Source of the DNA: Lachnospiraceae bacterium P6A3
GTDB lineage: Bacteria > Bacillota > Clostridia > Lachnospirales > Lachnospiraceae
NCBI GenBank assembly: GCA_000702085.1
Contig: KL370861.1
Coordinates: forward strand, 188,911 to 252,910
Length of the DNA: 64,000 nt
Reading direction: 5' to 3'
Shown in pieces: positions 16,061 to 24,308 of the stretch. Under the pieces are notes generated by a model, which saw nothing but the letters and a program-made list of their open reading frames with translations, had not been told where the DNA came from and did no database searches. Each line of letters opens with the position of its first letter. Within the stretch, counting starts at the first letter, position 1. The position numbers and the translations under genes were made by a program.

Positions 16061-17203
16061 ATGGCTGCAACCAAACTGATCGCGATGCATAAGAGACAGG
16101 GTAAAAGTACATTTCAGAGCATCAAGGACAGACTTGATTATGCGAAGAACCCGGATAAGACGGATCACGGTCAGTTGGTCAGCAGCTATGAATGTGATCC
16201 GAGGCTGGTTGAGGAACAGTTCGCCATATCAAAGAGGGATTATATTCAAAATACCGGAAGAAAGTATGGCGGGGATGTGATTGCCTATCAGATCAGGCAA
16301 TCTTTCGTGCCGGGGGAGATTACTCCCGAAGAGGCTAACCGAATCGGATATGAAACCGCGATGAGATGGACTAAGGGAAATTACGCTTTTATCGTAGCAA
16401 CCCATATCGACAGGGCGCATATTCATAACCATATCATCTATAATGCCGTGAACCTGAATTGTACCGGCAAGTATCGTAACTTCCTTCGCTCCGGGCTTGC
16501 CCTTCAGAAAGTCAGTGATCTGGTATGTATCGAAAACGGATTATCCGTAATCACACCAAAGCCAAGGTATCAGCGAAATGCTCAGCCCGAAAAGAATGTC
16601 GTTTCTGATAAGAAGCTGGATCTGCTTCTGAACATTCAGGAAATTATTTCCAAGGGTAAAGGAAGAGGGTATGAAATATGGGCTAAAAGACATAATATCA
16701 AGCAGATTGCTCAGACCCTGCTCATCTTGGAAGAACGTGGAATCCGGGATATGGAGACTTTGGAAAAGAAAGCATCGGAAGCCTCTGACAGGTTTGATGA
16801 AAATGCCGTAAAACTCAAAAACCTGCAGGCCAAACTTAATGACCTTAAGGAATTGAAGATGCATATCATAAATTATTCCCGGACAAAAGAGACCTATGTC
16901 CAGTATCGCAAGAAGGGCTACAGTAAGAAGTTCTTCGAGGAGCACAGGGAGGATATATTACTCCATAAGGCGGCCAAAGAGGCGTTCGAAAAACTGTCCA
17001 GTCCCGTCCCGAAGATCCGGGAAATAAATGCTCAGATCAAAGAAATCTCAGCTGAGAAATCCAACGTATATACAGAATATCGTAGAACCAGAGATGAGAT
17101 GAAAGAGCTCCAGACAGCAAAATATAATGTCGAGCAGCTGCTCAGAGAAGAGGATAGGGGCACTGACCGAAGGCATAGAAAAGACAGGAATCCGATTCTA
17201 TAA
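16061..17203 (+). CDS. Relaxase / mobilization nuclease (MOB-P type)
   Basis: 380 aa. The N-terminal 200 residues form the relaxase domain: LDYAKNPDKT near residue 26 supplies a candidate catalytic tyrosine and ATHIDRAHIHNHIIYNAVN at about residues 112-130 is the HxDxxHxHNH metal site. The C-terminal part (about 225-370) is predicted coiled coil. It nicks oriT and pilots the DNA through the secretion channel. It is on the short side for this family. A strong terminator follows directly. Confidence 0.92.
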   Translation: MAATKLIAMHKRQGKSTFQSIKDRLDYAKNPDKTDHGQLVSSYECDPRLVEEQFAISKRDYIQNTGRKYGGDVIAYQIRQSFVPGEITPEEANRIGYETAMRWTKGNYAFIVATHIDRAHIHNHIIYNAVNLNCTGKYRNFLRSGLALQKVSDLVCIENGLSVITPKPRYQRNAQPEKNVVSDKKLDLLLNIQEIISKGKGRGYEIWAKRHNIKQIAQTLLILEERGIRDMETLEKKASEASDRFDENAVKLKNLQAKLNDLKELKMHIINYSRTKETYVQYRKKGYSKKFFEEHREDILLHKAAKEAFEKLSSPVPKIREINAQIKEISAEKSNVYTEYRRTRDEMKELQTAKYNVEQLLREEDRGTDRRHRKDRNPIL

Positions 17204-17208
17204 GTAAA

Positions 17209-17253
17209 GGGAGATCTTACCGTTTTGAAAGCGGTGAGGTCTCCCGATTTTTT
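17209..17253 (+). terminator. Strong terminator after the relaxase gene
   Basis: A 14-base stem, 17209-17222 with 17232-17245 (GGGAGATCTTACCG against CGGTGAGGTCTCCC, two G-T pairs), followed by six T. It ends the transfer operon that starts near 3.8-6.5 kb. Confidence 0.9.
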
Positions 17254-17341
17254 GCGTTTTGAGGATTTTTCCAAAGGGCCATTTTTCTGAAAAGCGTCGG
17301 CTCCGGCGATGCGCAGATCCGAACGAAGTGAGGTTTTGGGG

Positions 17342-17410
17342 GCTTGGGGTATTCTCCCCAACAAGCGGTTTTGCATCTGTGTACACACAGATGCCCTGCT
17401 TGCCAAGGAC
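17342..17410. other. Candidate origin of transfer (oriT)
   Basis: Two structured elements lie next to each other 140 bases after the relaxase stop. A hairpin TTGGGG (17344-17349) / CCCCAA (17356-17361) is followed by a perfect 22-base palindrome at 17373-17394 (arms GCATCTGTGTA), then CCTGCTTGCC. A relaxase-adjacent inverted repeat followed by a CCTG-containing stretch is the general layout of MOB-P nick regions. No nick site is proven. Confidence 0.55.
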
Positions 17411-17504
17411 GGAAAAGGCAAATACACGTCCATTTTTTTGGACATGAAACGTGGATGATGGATGGTAGAATGAAGGATGAAATGATGGGTATATAAAATA
17501 TAGG

Positions 17505-17582
17505 ACAACTACATAATTATGATGATAAACTATAAGTAGTTGTAGTTTTGCGTAGAATATACTGTAAAGAAAATGATATAAT
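17505..17582 (+). promoter_or_regulatory. Promoter region with inverted repeat before the HTH-hsdM operon
   Basis: ACAACTAC (17505-17512) and GTAGTTGT (17536-17543) form an 8-base inverted repeat. TATAAT at 17577-17582 is a good -10, but no clear -35 is present at 17 bases. The repeat could be bound by the small XRE protein encoded just downstream (inference). The rest of 17254-17504 holds the oriT candidate and nothing else recognised. Confidence 0.5.
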
Positions 17583-17630
17583 CACAATTGGGATGTATAT
17601 CCGTTTATATTTTTTTTGAAAGGAATGAGT

Positions 17631-17852
17631 ATGACAATATCTTATAACGGATTGTGGAAACTATTAATTGATAAAAATCTGCAACGTAAAGATCTTGAAC
17701 AGGAACTAAAGCTTAGTCCGAGTACCATTGCAAAAATGGGACGCGGAGAAGCTGTCTCTATGTCTGTGTTGATTAAGATATGCAACTACTTAGATTGTGA
17801 TTTTGGAGATGTGGTTAATTTAATAAAAGAACGGGAGAAAGATAATGGCTGA
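17631..17852 (+). CDS. Small XRE-type HTH regulator of the restriction operon
   Basis: Start ATG 17631 is set by AAGGA (17620-17624); TTG 17616 and ATG 17625 overlap the ribosome binding site. The 73-aa protein reads MTISYNGLWKLLIDKNLQRKDLEQELKLSPSTIAKMGRGEAVSMSVLIKIC and is almost entirely one HTH domain. Such proteins often precede hsdM and may delay restriction when the element enters a new host. It overlaps hsdM by eight bases. Confidence 0.85.
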   Translation: MTISYNGLWKLLIDKNLQRKDLEQELKLSPSTIAKMGRGEAVSMSVLIKICNYLDCDFGDVVNLIKEREKDNG

Positions 17853-19953
17853 GAAGACAGTAATTGATGCAATGTGGGACGATTCCCCGATTGATGTTTC
17901 AACAGAGGTGAATTTTATATGGTCTATCGCAAACAAATTACGCGGTACATACCAAAGCGACAAGTATAAAGATGTAATCATACCAATGGTGATTATCCGT
18001 AGATTTGAGTGTGCATTGGCACCAACAAAACAGAAGGTGGTTGATCAGTTTAAGGCTAATCCTAAATATCCTGCTAAGGCTATGTATAAAATTTCTGGCT
18101 ACCAGTTTTACAATACTAGCGAATTTGATCTCGCGGAATTGGTTAATGATTCTGATCATTTGGCTGCTAATTTCAAAGCATATTTAGAGAGTTTTTCAAC
18201 TAATGTTCAGGATATTATCGTTTCTTCAGAAAAGGGATTAGACTTCTACAAACAGATTGACAAGATGGACAAGAACAATCGACTGTTTAGTGTTGTTAAG
18301 GCCTTCTCAGAATTAGATCTAAATCCTAGAACTATTGATAATGTAAAGATGGGATATATTTTCGAGGACCTTATCAGAAGATTTTCTGAAAATGCAGAAG
18401 CTGGTGATCATTACACTGGGCGAGATATCATTAAGCTCATGGTTAACATTCTTCTTGCGGAAGGCTGTGATGATATTTTTGATGATGGAAAAGTAATAAC
18501 TGTTTTGGATCAGGCTTGTGGAACTGGTGGTATGTTGTCGACAAGCTATAATTTTATTAAGAGATATAATCCAACTGCAGACGTTCGATTATTTGGTCAG
18601 GAAATTAACCCTGAATCCTATGCAATTTGTTTAGCAGAGATGATGATTAAAGGCCAGAATGCAGAGAACATCTGCTATCAGGATACAATGAGAAAAGACC
18701 GTTTCAAAGGGACTAAGATGCGCTTCGTAATAGAAAATCCACCTTTTGGTACACCTTGGGGAGGAAAGGACGCTGCTGAGGGTGTTGAAAAAGATGTAAT
18801 TGATGAATATAAAAAAGGATTTGATGGACGTTGGGGCGCTGGGCTTCCGGGTTCCGGCGATATGCAGATGCTTTTTCTTCAATCTGCCATTGATAAGATG
18901 GATGATAATTTGGGACGTGCGGCAATTATTGAACATGGGGGGCCATTGTATACAGGCAGTACTGCTTCTGGTGAAAGTCAGATTAGAAAATGGATGCTCG
19001 AAAATGATTTGATTGAAGCAATAATCGCTTTGCCTACTGACTTGTTTTATAACACCCCTTTGACAACTTATATTTGGGTTCTTTCAAAAAATAAACGACC
19101 TGAACGAAAAAGAAAAGTTCAGCTTATTGATGCATCATCTTTTTATCACAAGTTAAGAAAGGGATTGGGTGATAAGAAAAACGAGATTTCCCCAGAAGAT
19201 AGAAGTGCAATCACGAAAGTGTATTCTGAATTTGAAGAATGCGAATTTTGTAAAATATTTGATATAGAGGAATTTTTGTATAAAGAATATGTGGTAATGC
19301 AACCATTGCAGAGGAGCTATTCTATTACCGATGAGAGTATTGAAAACATGGTTCAAACAGGAACACTTAGTTCATTATATGATGCCTCAAAAGTTGCTGA
19401 GCTAGAGACGGCAGAAGAACTCACTGGTAAAGAACTAAAGAAACTGCAAGCTTATCAGAAAAATAAGCCTTTGTATGATGCAATTGTTAAAACATTGGGA
19501 GATGCTACATCTTCAAAGATTTACCTTTCCCCAGAAGATTTTATGCCTGTTTTGTCTGCAATACTGGAAGACGTAACTACCGACAAAAACCTTCTTGAAA
19601 AGATAGCAGATGGATTATCTGTAATGAATAAAAATGCTGTAATTCAGCGTGATAAAAAAGGCAATATTATTTATGATAAGGCATCAAAGGATATAGAGTA
19701 TGTCAAATACCGTGAAAGTATTGATGACTATATGCAGAGAGAGGTTCTTCCATACATCCCTGATGCAAAAGCATTTTTTGAAGAAAAACTAGATGTAAAA
19801 AAGCCGGTTATAAAAACAGGAGCAGAAATAGCTTTTACAAGGTATTTTTACAAGTATCAAAATCCAACACCAAGTGATGAGCTTGAAAAACAATTTGTTG
19901 AATTAGAAAAAACAATTAGCGAGCGTATTACTCATCTTTTTAAGGGGGAGTGA
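17845..19953 (+). CDS. hsdM: Type I restriction-modification methyltransferase subunit
   Basis: 702 aa. An N-terminal HsdM helical domain (STEVNFIWSIANKLRGTYQSDKYKDVIIPMVIIRRFE) precedes the N6-adenine methylase core with motif I DQACGTGGM at about residues 221-229 and motif IV NPPFG at about residues 298-302. It transfers a methyl group from S-adenosylmethionine to adenine in the target set by HsdS. Complete. hsdS starts three bases after its stop codon. Confidence 0.95.
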   Translation: MAEKTVIDAMWDDSPIDVSTEVNFIWSIANKLRGTYQSDKYKDVIIPMVIIRRFECALAPTKQKVVDQFKANPKYPAKAMYKISGYQFYNTSEFDLAELVNDSDHLAANFKAYLESFSTNVQDIIVSSEKGLDFYKQIDKMDKNNRLFSVVKAFSELDLNPRTIDNVKMGYIFEDLIRRFSENAEAGDHYTGRDIIKLMVNILLAEGCDDIFDDGKVITVLDQACGTGGMLSTSYNFIKRYNPTADVRLFGQEINPESYAICLAEMMIKGQNAENICYQDTMRKDRFKGTKMRFVIENPPFGTPWGGKDAAEGVEKDVIDEYKKGFDGRWGAGLPGSGDMQMLFLQSAIDKMDDNLGRAAIIEHGGPLYTGSTASGESQIRKWMLENDLIEAIIALPTDLFYNTPLTTYIWVLSKNKRPERKRKVQLIDASSFYHKLRKGLGDKKNEISPEDRSAITKVYSEFEECEFCKIFDIEEFLYKEYVVMQPLQRSYSITDESIENMVQTGTLSSLYDASKVAELETAEELTGKELKKLQAYQKNKPLYDAIVKTLGDATSSKIYLSPEDFMPVLSAILEDVTTDKNLLEKIADGLSVMNKNAVIQRDKKGNIIYDKASKDIEYVKYRESIDDYMQREVLPYIPDAKAFFEEKLDVKKPVIKTGAEIAFTRYFYKYQNPTPSDELEKQFVELEKTISERITHLFKGE

Positions 19954-19956
19954 GAA

Positions 19957-21228
19957 ATGCAAGAAAAGATAGATAGCGGAATTGATTGGGTTGGTTATAT
20001 ACCTAAAAACTGGAGAGTTTTAAGGAATAAACATAACTTCTTGCTCGAGAAGGTAGTGGTTGGGACTGAGTGGGAAGATACTCAATTATTGTCATTAACT
20101 AAGAATGGAATAAAGGCAATAAACGATGGGGAGCAAACAGGAAAAGTGCCTACGTCTTTTGCAACCTATCAAAAAGTAAAAAAAAATGATCTTGTAATGT
20201 GTCTCTTCGATTTGGATTGTTCGGCAGTTTTCTCGGGATTGAGTTCAATTGATGGCATGATTTCGCCTGCCTATAAATGCTTTAAGTGTAAATCTCATAT
20301 CTATCCTCAGTATGTAGACTATTATTTTCAGACAGTTTTTGAAGGAAGAAAATATATGAGATATTCAAAGAATGTCAGGTATTCTATTTCCGCAGATGAG
20401 TTTTTGAGTCTACCTATAATAGTACCATCAATGGAAGAACAAGTTATAATAGCATCATTTTTAAAGCAGCGTTGTGAAGAAATTGATGAGTTAACTTCGA
20501 ATATTGAAAAGCAATTGGCTTTGCTCGACGAATACAGAAAATCGGTGATAACTGAATGCGTCACGCGTGGAATTGATGATTCTAAAGAAATGAAAGATAG
20601 TGGAGTTGCGTGGTGCCCGGTGATTCCCACGGATTGGACTGTTACAAATCCTAAGGCAATGTTTAAACTTCGTAATCAGAAAGCAAGCGAGGGCGAACGT
20701 CAATTAACTGCAAGCCAAGAATATGGAATAATATATCAAGATGATTATATGGAGATAACAGGAAGTAAGGTTGTTACTGTTGAAAAGGATTTTAGCATAT
20801 TAAAGCATGTAGAACCTAACGACTTTGTAATTAGCATGAGAAGTTTTCAAGGTGGGTTAGAATTTAGCGAACTAAGCGGAAGCATTAGTTCTGCATACGT
20901 CATGCTAATTCCTGATGAGCAGCGGGTTTATCCACCGTTTTTTCGGTGGTTCTTTAAATCAAGTAAGTACATTAATGCTATTCAGAGCACGACAAACCTT
21001 GTTCGTGATGGACAGGCAATGAGATATGCTAACTTTATAAAAGTACCACTTTTTATTATACCAATGGATGAACAGAAAAGAATTGCTGAATACCTTGATG
21101 TAACTGTAAAAGAAATAGATGATATAAGAGCTAAAAAACAGGAGCAGTTAGATGATTTACTCCAATATAAAAAATCTATGATTTTTGAATATGTAACTGG
21201 TAAGAAGGAGGTGCCGGTCAATGGATGA
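19957..21228 (+). CDS. hsdS: Type I restriction specificity subunit
   Basis: 423 aa with the two-repeat HsdS layout. The first target-recognition domain starts at DSGIDWVGYIPKNW and ends in a conserved helix (MEEQVIIASFLKQRCEEIDELTSNIEKQ, about residues 148-185). The second starts DSGVAWCPVIPTDW near residue 212 and ends in MDEQKRIAEYLDVTVKEIDDIRAKK at about 368-395. Each domain reads half of a bipartite DNA target. Overlaps hsdR by eight bases. Confidence 0.94.
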   Translation: MQEKIDSGIDWVGYIPKNWRVLRNKHNFLLEKVVVGTEWEDTQLLSLTKNGIKAINDGEQTGKVPTSFATYQKVKKNDLVMCLFDLDCSAVFSGLSSIDGMISPAYKCFKCKSHIYPQYVDYYFQTVFEGRKYMRYSKNVRYSISADEFLSLPIIVPSMEEQVIIASFLKQRCEEIDELTSNIEKQLALLDEYRKSVITECVTRGIDDSKEMKDSGVAWCPVIPTDWTVTNPKAMFKLRNQKASEGERQLTASQEYGIIYQDDYMEITGSKVVTVEKDFSILKHVEPNDFVISMRSFQGGLEFSELSGSISSAYVMLIPDEQRVYPPFFRWFFKSSKYINAIQSTTNLVRDGQAMRYANFIKVPLFIIPMDEQKRIAEYLDVTVKEIDDIRAKKQEQLDDLLQYKKSMIFEYVTGKKEVPVNG

Positions 21229-24200
21229 AAAAAAGCCGATTGATATAATCAAAATAAACGAATCTCAAATTTCAGAAAGGACTGCAAAGAGAGTTTCGGC
21301 TTATTGCGATAGGCTTATTCATCATGCATCTATTGTTTCTGAAAAGGAGTATCAGAAGTTCCTTCTTGAAAGGCTTAATAAAGATAACGGATATATTATC
21401 CGTAAAGCTAATGATTTTGATCGCTATTTTGCTGTTGATCGAGAAATGCTTTTTAAATTTTTAAGTTATACTCAAGCTGATACGATGGAGTACCTTAGAA
21501 AAATATACAAAGCAGATCTGGAAGAGACGATTGTAAACCTTATAAATACAGAAACTACAAAAGCGAGAGGCAGTCTTATTGAAGCTTTAAAGCATGGCAT
21601 AGAGATTTCCAACCAAAAACTTGAGCTAATGTATACTAAGCCAGCAACTACATACAATCCAGAGCTTACAAAAAAATATGGACAGAATATTTTTTCTGTT
21701 ATGGAAGAAGTATGGGCTAGTGATAAGGAGAGGGTAGATGTTGTAATATTCTTAAATGGACTAGCGATTATGTCTTTTGAATTGAAATGCAATGCAGCTG
21801 GCCAGTCTTACCAGGATGCAATTTATCAGTTTAGAACAGATAGAAATCCAAATACAAGACTTTTTTTATTCAAGGCAGGTACACTTGTTAATTTTGCTAT
21901 GGATTTAGAAAAAGTTTATATGACTACGAAACTTGATGGCGAAGCCACGTTCTTCCTCCCTTTCAACATGGGGAATGGGGAGGGGATTGCGGCAGGTGCA
22001 GGCAATCCAATCTTTGAAGATAAGTATAGTGTGTCATATATGTGGGAAGATATTCTTAAGAAAGACACTGTACTTGATTTGATTAGCAAGTTTATCTTCG
22101 TAGAAACAAAAGAAAAAGTAGATGAACTGACTGGAAAAACGAAAAGGTCTGAAAATATTATTTTTCCTCGATATCACCAGTTGGATGTTATAAGAAAAAC
22201 GTTAGCTGATGTTAAAGAGAATGGAACAGCACAGAACTATTTGATTCAGCATAGTGCTGGTTCTGGCAAAACAAATTCCATAGCTTGGCTTGCACACAGA
22301 CTTACTTCTTTGCATGATGAAAATAATAAGATTATTTTTAACAACGTTGTCATAGTGACAGATAGAGTAGTAGTAGATCGCCAGCTTCAAAAGGCAATCA
22401 TGGGAATGGAACATAAAGCAGGTCTTATTAGGGTGATGGATGATAAGTGTAATTCTGCAGATTTGGCTATTGCATTAAATGGTAATACAAAAATAATTGC
22501 AACGACAATTCAGAAGTTCCCATATATTGTTGACAGTGTTGCTGGACTTAAAGAAAAGCGCTTTGCTGTAATTATAGATGAGGCGCATTCTTCTACGGCT
22601 GGTAAAGATATGGCTGCTATTACGATGACTCTGGGCTCCGGAGAAGAGGTTGAAGCGGATGCGGAAGATCTAATCTCAAGTGAGATTAAGCGAAATGGAA
22701 AACAGGAAAATGTTTCTATGTTTGCATTTACCGCTACACCCAAGCCCACTACTATTCAGCTTTTTGGTAGATTGAATAAAAATGGACAGCGTGAAGCATT
22801 CCATGTTTATTCAATGAAGCAAGCTATAGAAGAAGGTTTTATTCTTGATGTATTGCAAAACTATACTGAGTATTCCACTTTTTATCAACTCAATAAGGAG
22901 ATAGAAGAAGATCCAAGGTGTAAGACAAATGAGGCCAAACGACAGATTGCTCGTTTTATTGAACTTCATGACACTAATATTGCACAACGAGTAGAGGTGA
23001 TTGTCGAGCATTTTAGAACATCTGTAATGCAAGAGCTTGGTGGACAGGCCAAAGCAATGGTAATTACCGCTTCTCGTCAAGGCGCTGTGAAGTATAGGCA
23101 GGCGTTTGAGAATTATATTACAAAGAAAGGATATGAGGATATCCATGCTCTTGTAGCTTTTTCAGGAAAAGTTAAATTGCCAGATGATGCTACTGAATAT
23201 ACAGAGACTTCTATGAATGGATTCTCTGAAGATAGATTGACGAGAGAGTTTGATACGGATGCATACCAAGTTTTATTGGTTGCAAATAAATATCAAACAG
23301 GATTTGATCAGCCTAAACTTTGTGGAATGTACGTGTTAAAAAAACTCAAAGGCGTTAATGCTGTACAGACTCTATCAAGGCTTAATCGTATATGCGCACC
23401 GTATGATAAAAAGACATTTGTATTGGACTTTGTTAATACATATGAGGAAATAAAAGCTGCGTTTGCACCATATTATACGACCACTTTATTGTCTAATTCC
23501 GTAACACCAAGTGCAGTATATGATCTTGAAGCCAAAATTGATGCTTATTCAATCCTTGATCCAGCGGATATTGATGCGACAAATGAGATTTTATATTCGC
23601 CAAAAGCCTCTGGAAAAGATAAGCAGCGATTGACGTTCTTTCTCCAGAAAAGTAAGAAGTTGCTAGAAAACTATAATTATGAAGAACAGAGAAATTGTGT
23701 GGCTGCAATGCGTAGTTTTGTAAGATTTTATGAGTTTTTATTACAAGCATCATGTTTTGAAGATACTGAACTTCATAAAAAATACAATTATGTATCATAC
23801 TTGCTAGCATATATAAACATTAAGCATCCGGGAAGTGGATTTAATTTGGATGGAAAGATTAAAGCTACAAATTTTGTTCAGAAAAAAGGCGAAGAGCATA
23901 AAATATCGAAACTCGTAGCTGATCCTGTACTGAAGTTACCGATAGCGGATCATTTTGGATTGACGGAAGACAAAGAGAAACGACTTTCCGAAATAATAGA
24001 TGAGATTAATAGTAGAACTGGAAAAAACTATGACAATGATGTTGTGGTCAAGGCTATGCTCCAGATTCGAGATATTTTGATGAAATCTGAAAAGCTCAAG
24101 ACAAGCGCGAAGAATAACACTCAAAAAGACTTCGAGTTTTCTTACTTCGATGATATTGATGACGCGCTAATTGAGGGCTTGTCACAAAACCAGGATTTCT

Positions 24201-24289
24201 TTTCGTTGATGCTTTCAAATGAAGAAATGAAAAGAGAAGTGCTAGGTATTTTTTCAGATGAAATATATAAGAGCTTAAGAAATGCATAA
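21221..24289 (+). CDS. hsdR: Type I restriction endonuclease/translocase subunit
   Basis: 1022 aa, AAGGAGG at 21207-21213. The N-terminal PD-(D/E)XK nuclease is visible as RVDVVIFLNGLAIMSFELK (about residues 171-190). Walker A SAGSGKT at about 345-351 and the DEAH box IIDEAHSS at about 452-458 mark the SF2 translocase, with FAFTATP and QTGFDQP further on. It cuts unmodified DNA after translocation, with HsdM and HsdS. Complete and apparently intact. Confidence 0.95.
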   Translation: MDEKKPIDIIKINESQISERTAKRVSAYCDRLIHHASIVSEKEYQKFLLERLNKDNGYIIRKANDFDRYFAVDREMLFKFLSYTQADTMEYLRKIYKADLEETIVNLINTETTKARGSLIEALKHGIEISNQKLELMYTKPATTYNPELTKKYGQNIFSVMEEVWASDKERVDVVIFLNGLAIMSFELKCNAAGQSYQDAIYQFRTDRNPNTRLFLFKAGTLVNFAMDLEKVYMTTKLDGEATFFLPFNMGNGEGIAAGAGNPIFEDKYSVSYMWEDILKKDTVLDLISKFIFVETKEKVDELTGKTKRSENIIFPRYHQLDVIRKTLADVKENGTAQNYLIQHSAGSGKTNSIAWLAHRLTSLHDENNKIIFNNVVIVTDRVVVDRQLQKAIMGMEHKAGLIRVMDDKCNSADLAIALNGNTKIIATTIQKFPYIVDSVAGLKEKRFAVIIDEAHSSTAGKDMAAITMTLGSGEEVEADAEDLISSEIKRNGKQENVSMFAFTATPKPTTIQLFGRLNKNGQREAFHVYSMKQAIEEGFILDVLQNYTEYSTFYQLNKEIEEDPRCKTNEAKRQIARFIELHDTNIAQRVEVIVEHFRTSVMQELGGQAKAMVITASRQGAVKYRQAFENYITKKGYEDIHALVAFSGKVKLPDDATEYTETSMNGFSEDRLTREFDTDAYQVLLVANKYQTGFDQPKLCGMYVLKKLKGVNAVQTLSRLNRICAPYDKKTFVLDFVNTYEEIKAAFAPYYTTTLLSNSVTPSAVYDLEAKIDAYSILDPADIDATNEILYSPKASGKDKQRLTFFLQKSKKLLENYNYEEQRNCVAAMRSFVRFYEFLLQASCFEDTELHKKYNYVSYLLAYINIKHPGSGFNLDGKIKATNFVQKKGEEHKISKLVADPVLKLPIADHFGLTEDKEKRLSEIIDEINSRTGKNYDNDVVVKAMLQIRDILMKSEKLKTSAKNNTQKDFEFSYFDDIDDALIEGLSQNQDFFSLMLSNEEMKREVLGIFSDEIYKSLRNA

Positions 24290-24308
24290 ATTAGGAGGTG
24301 CTAGCGCA

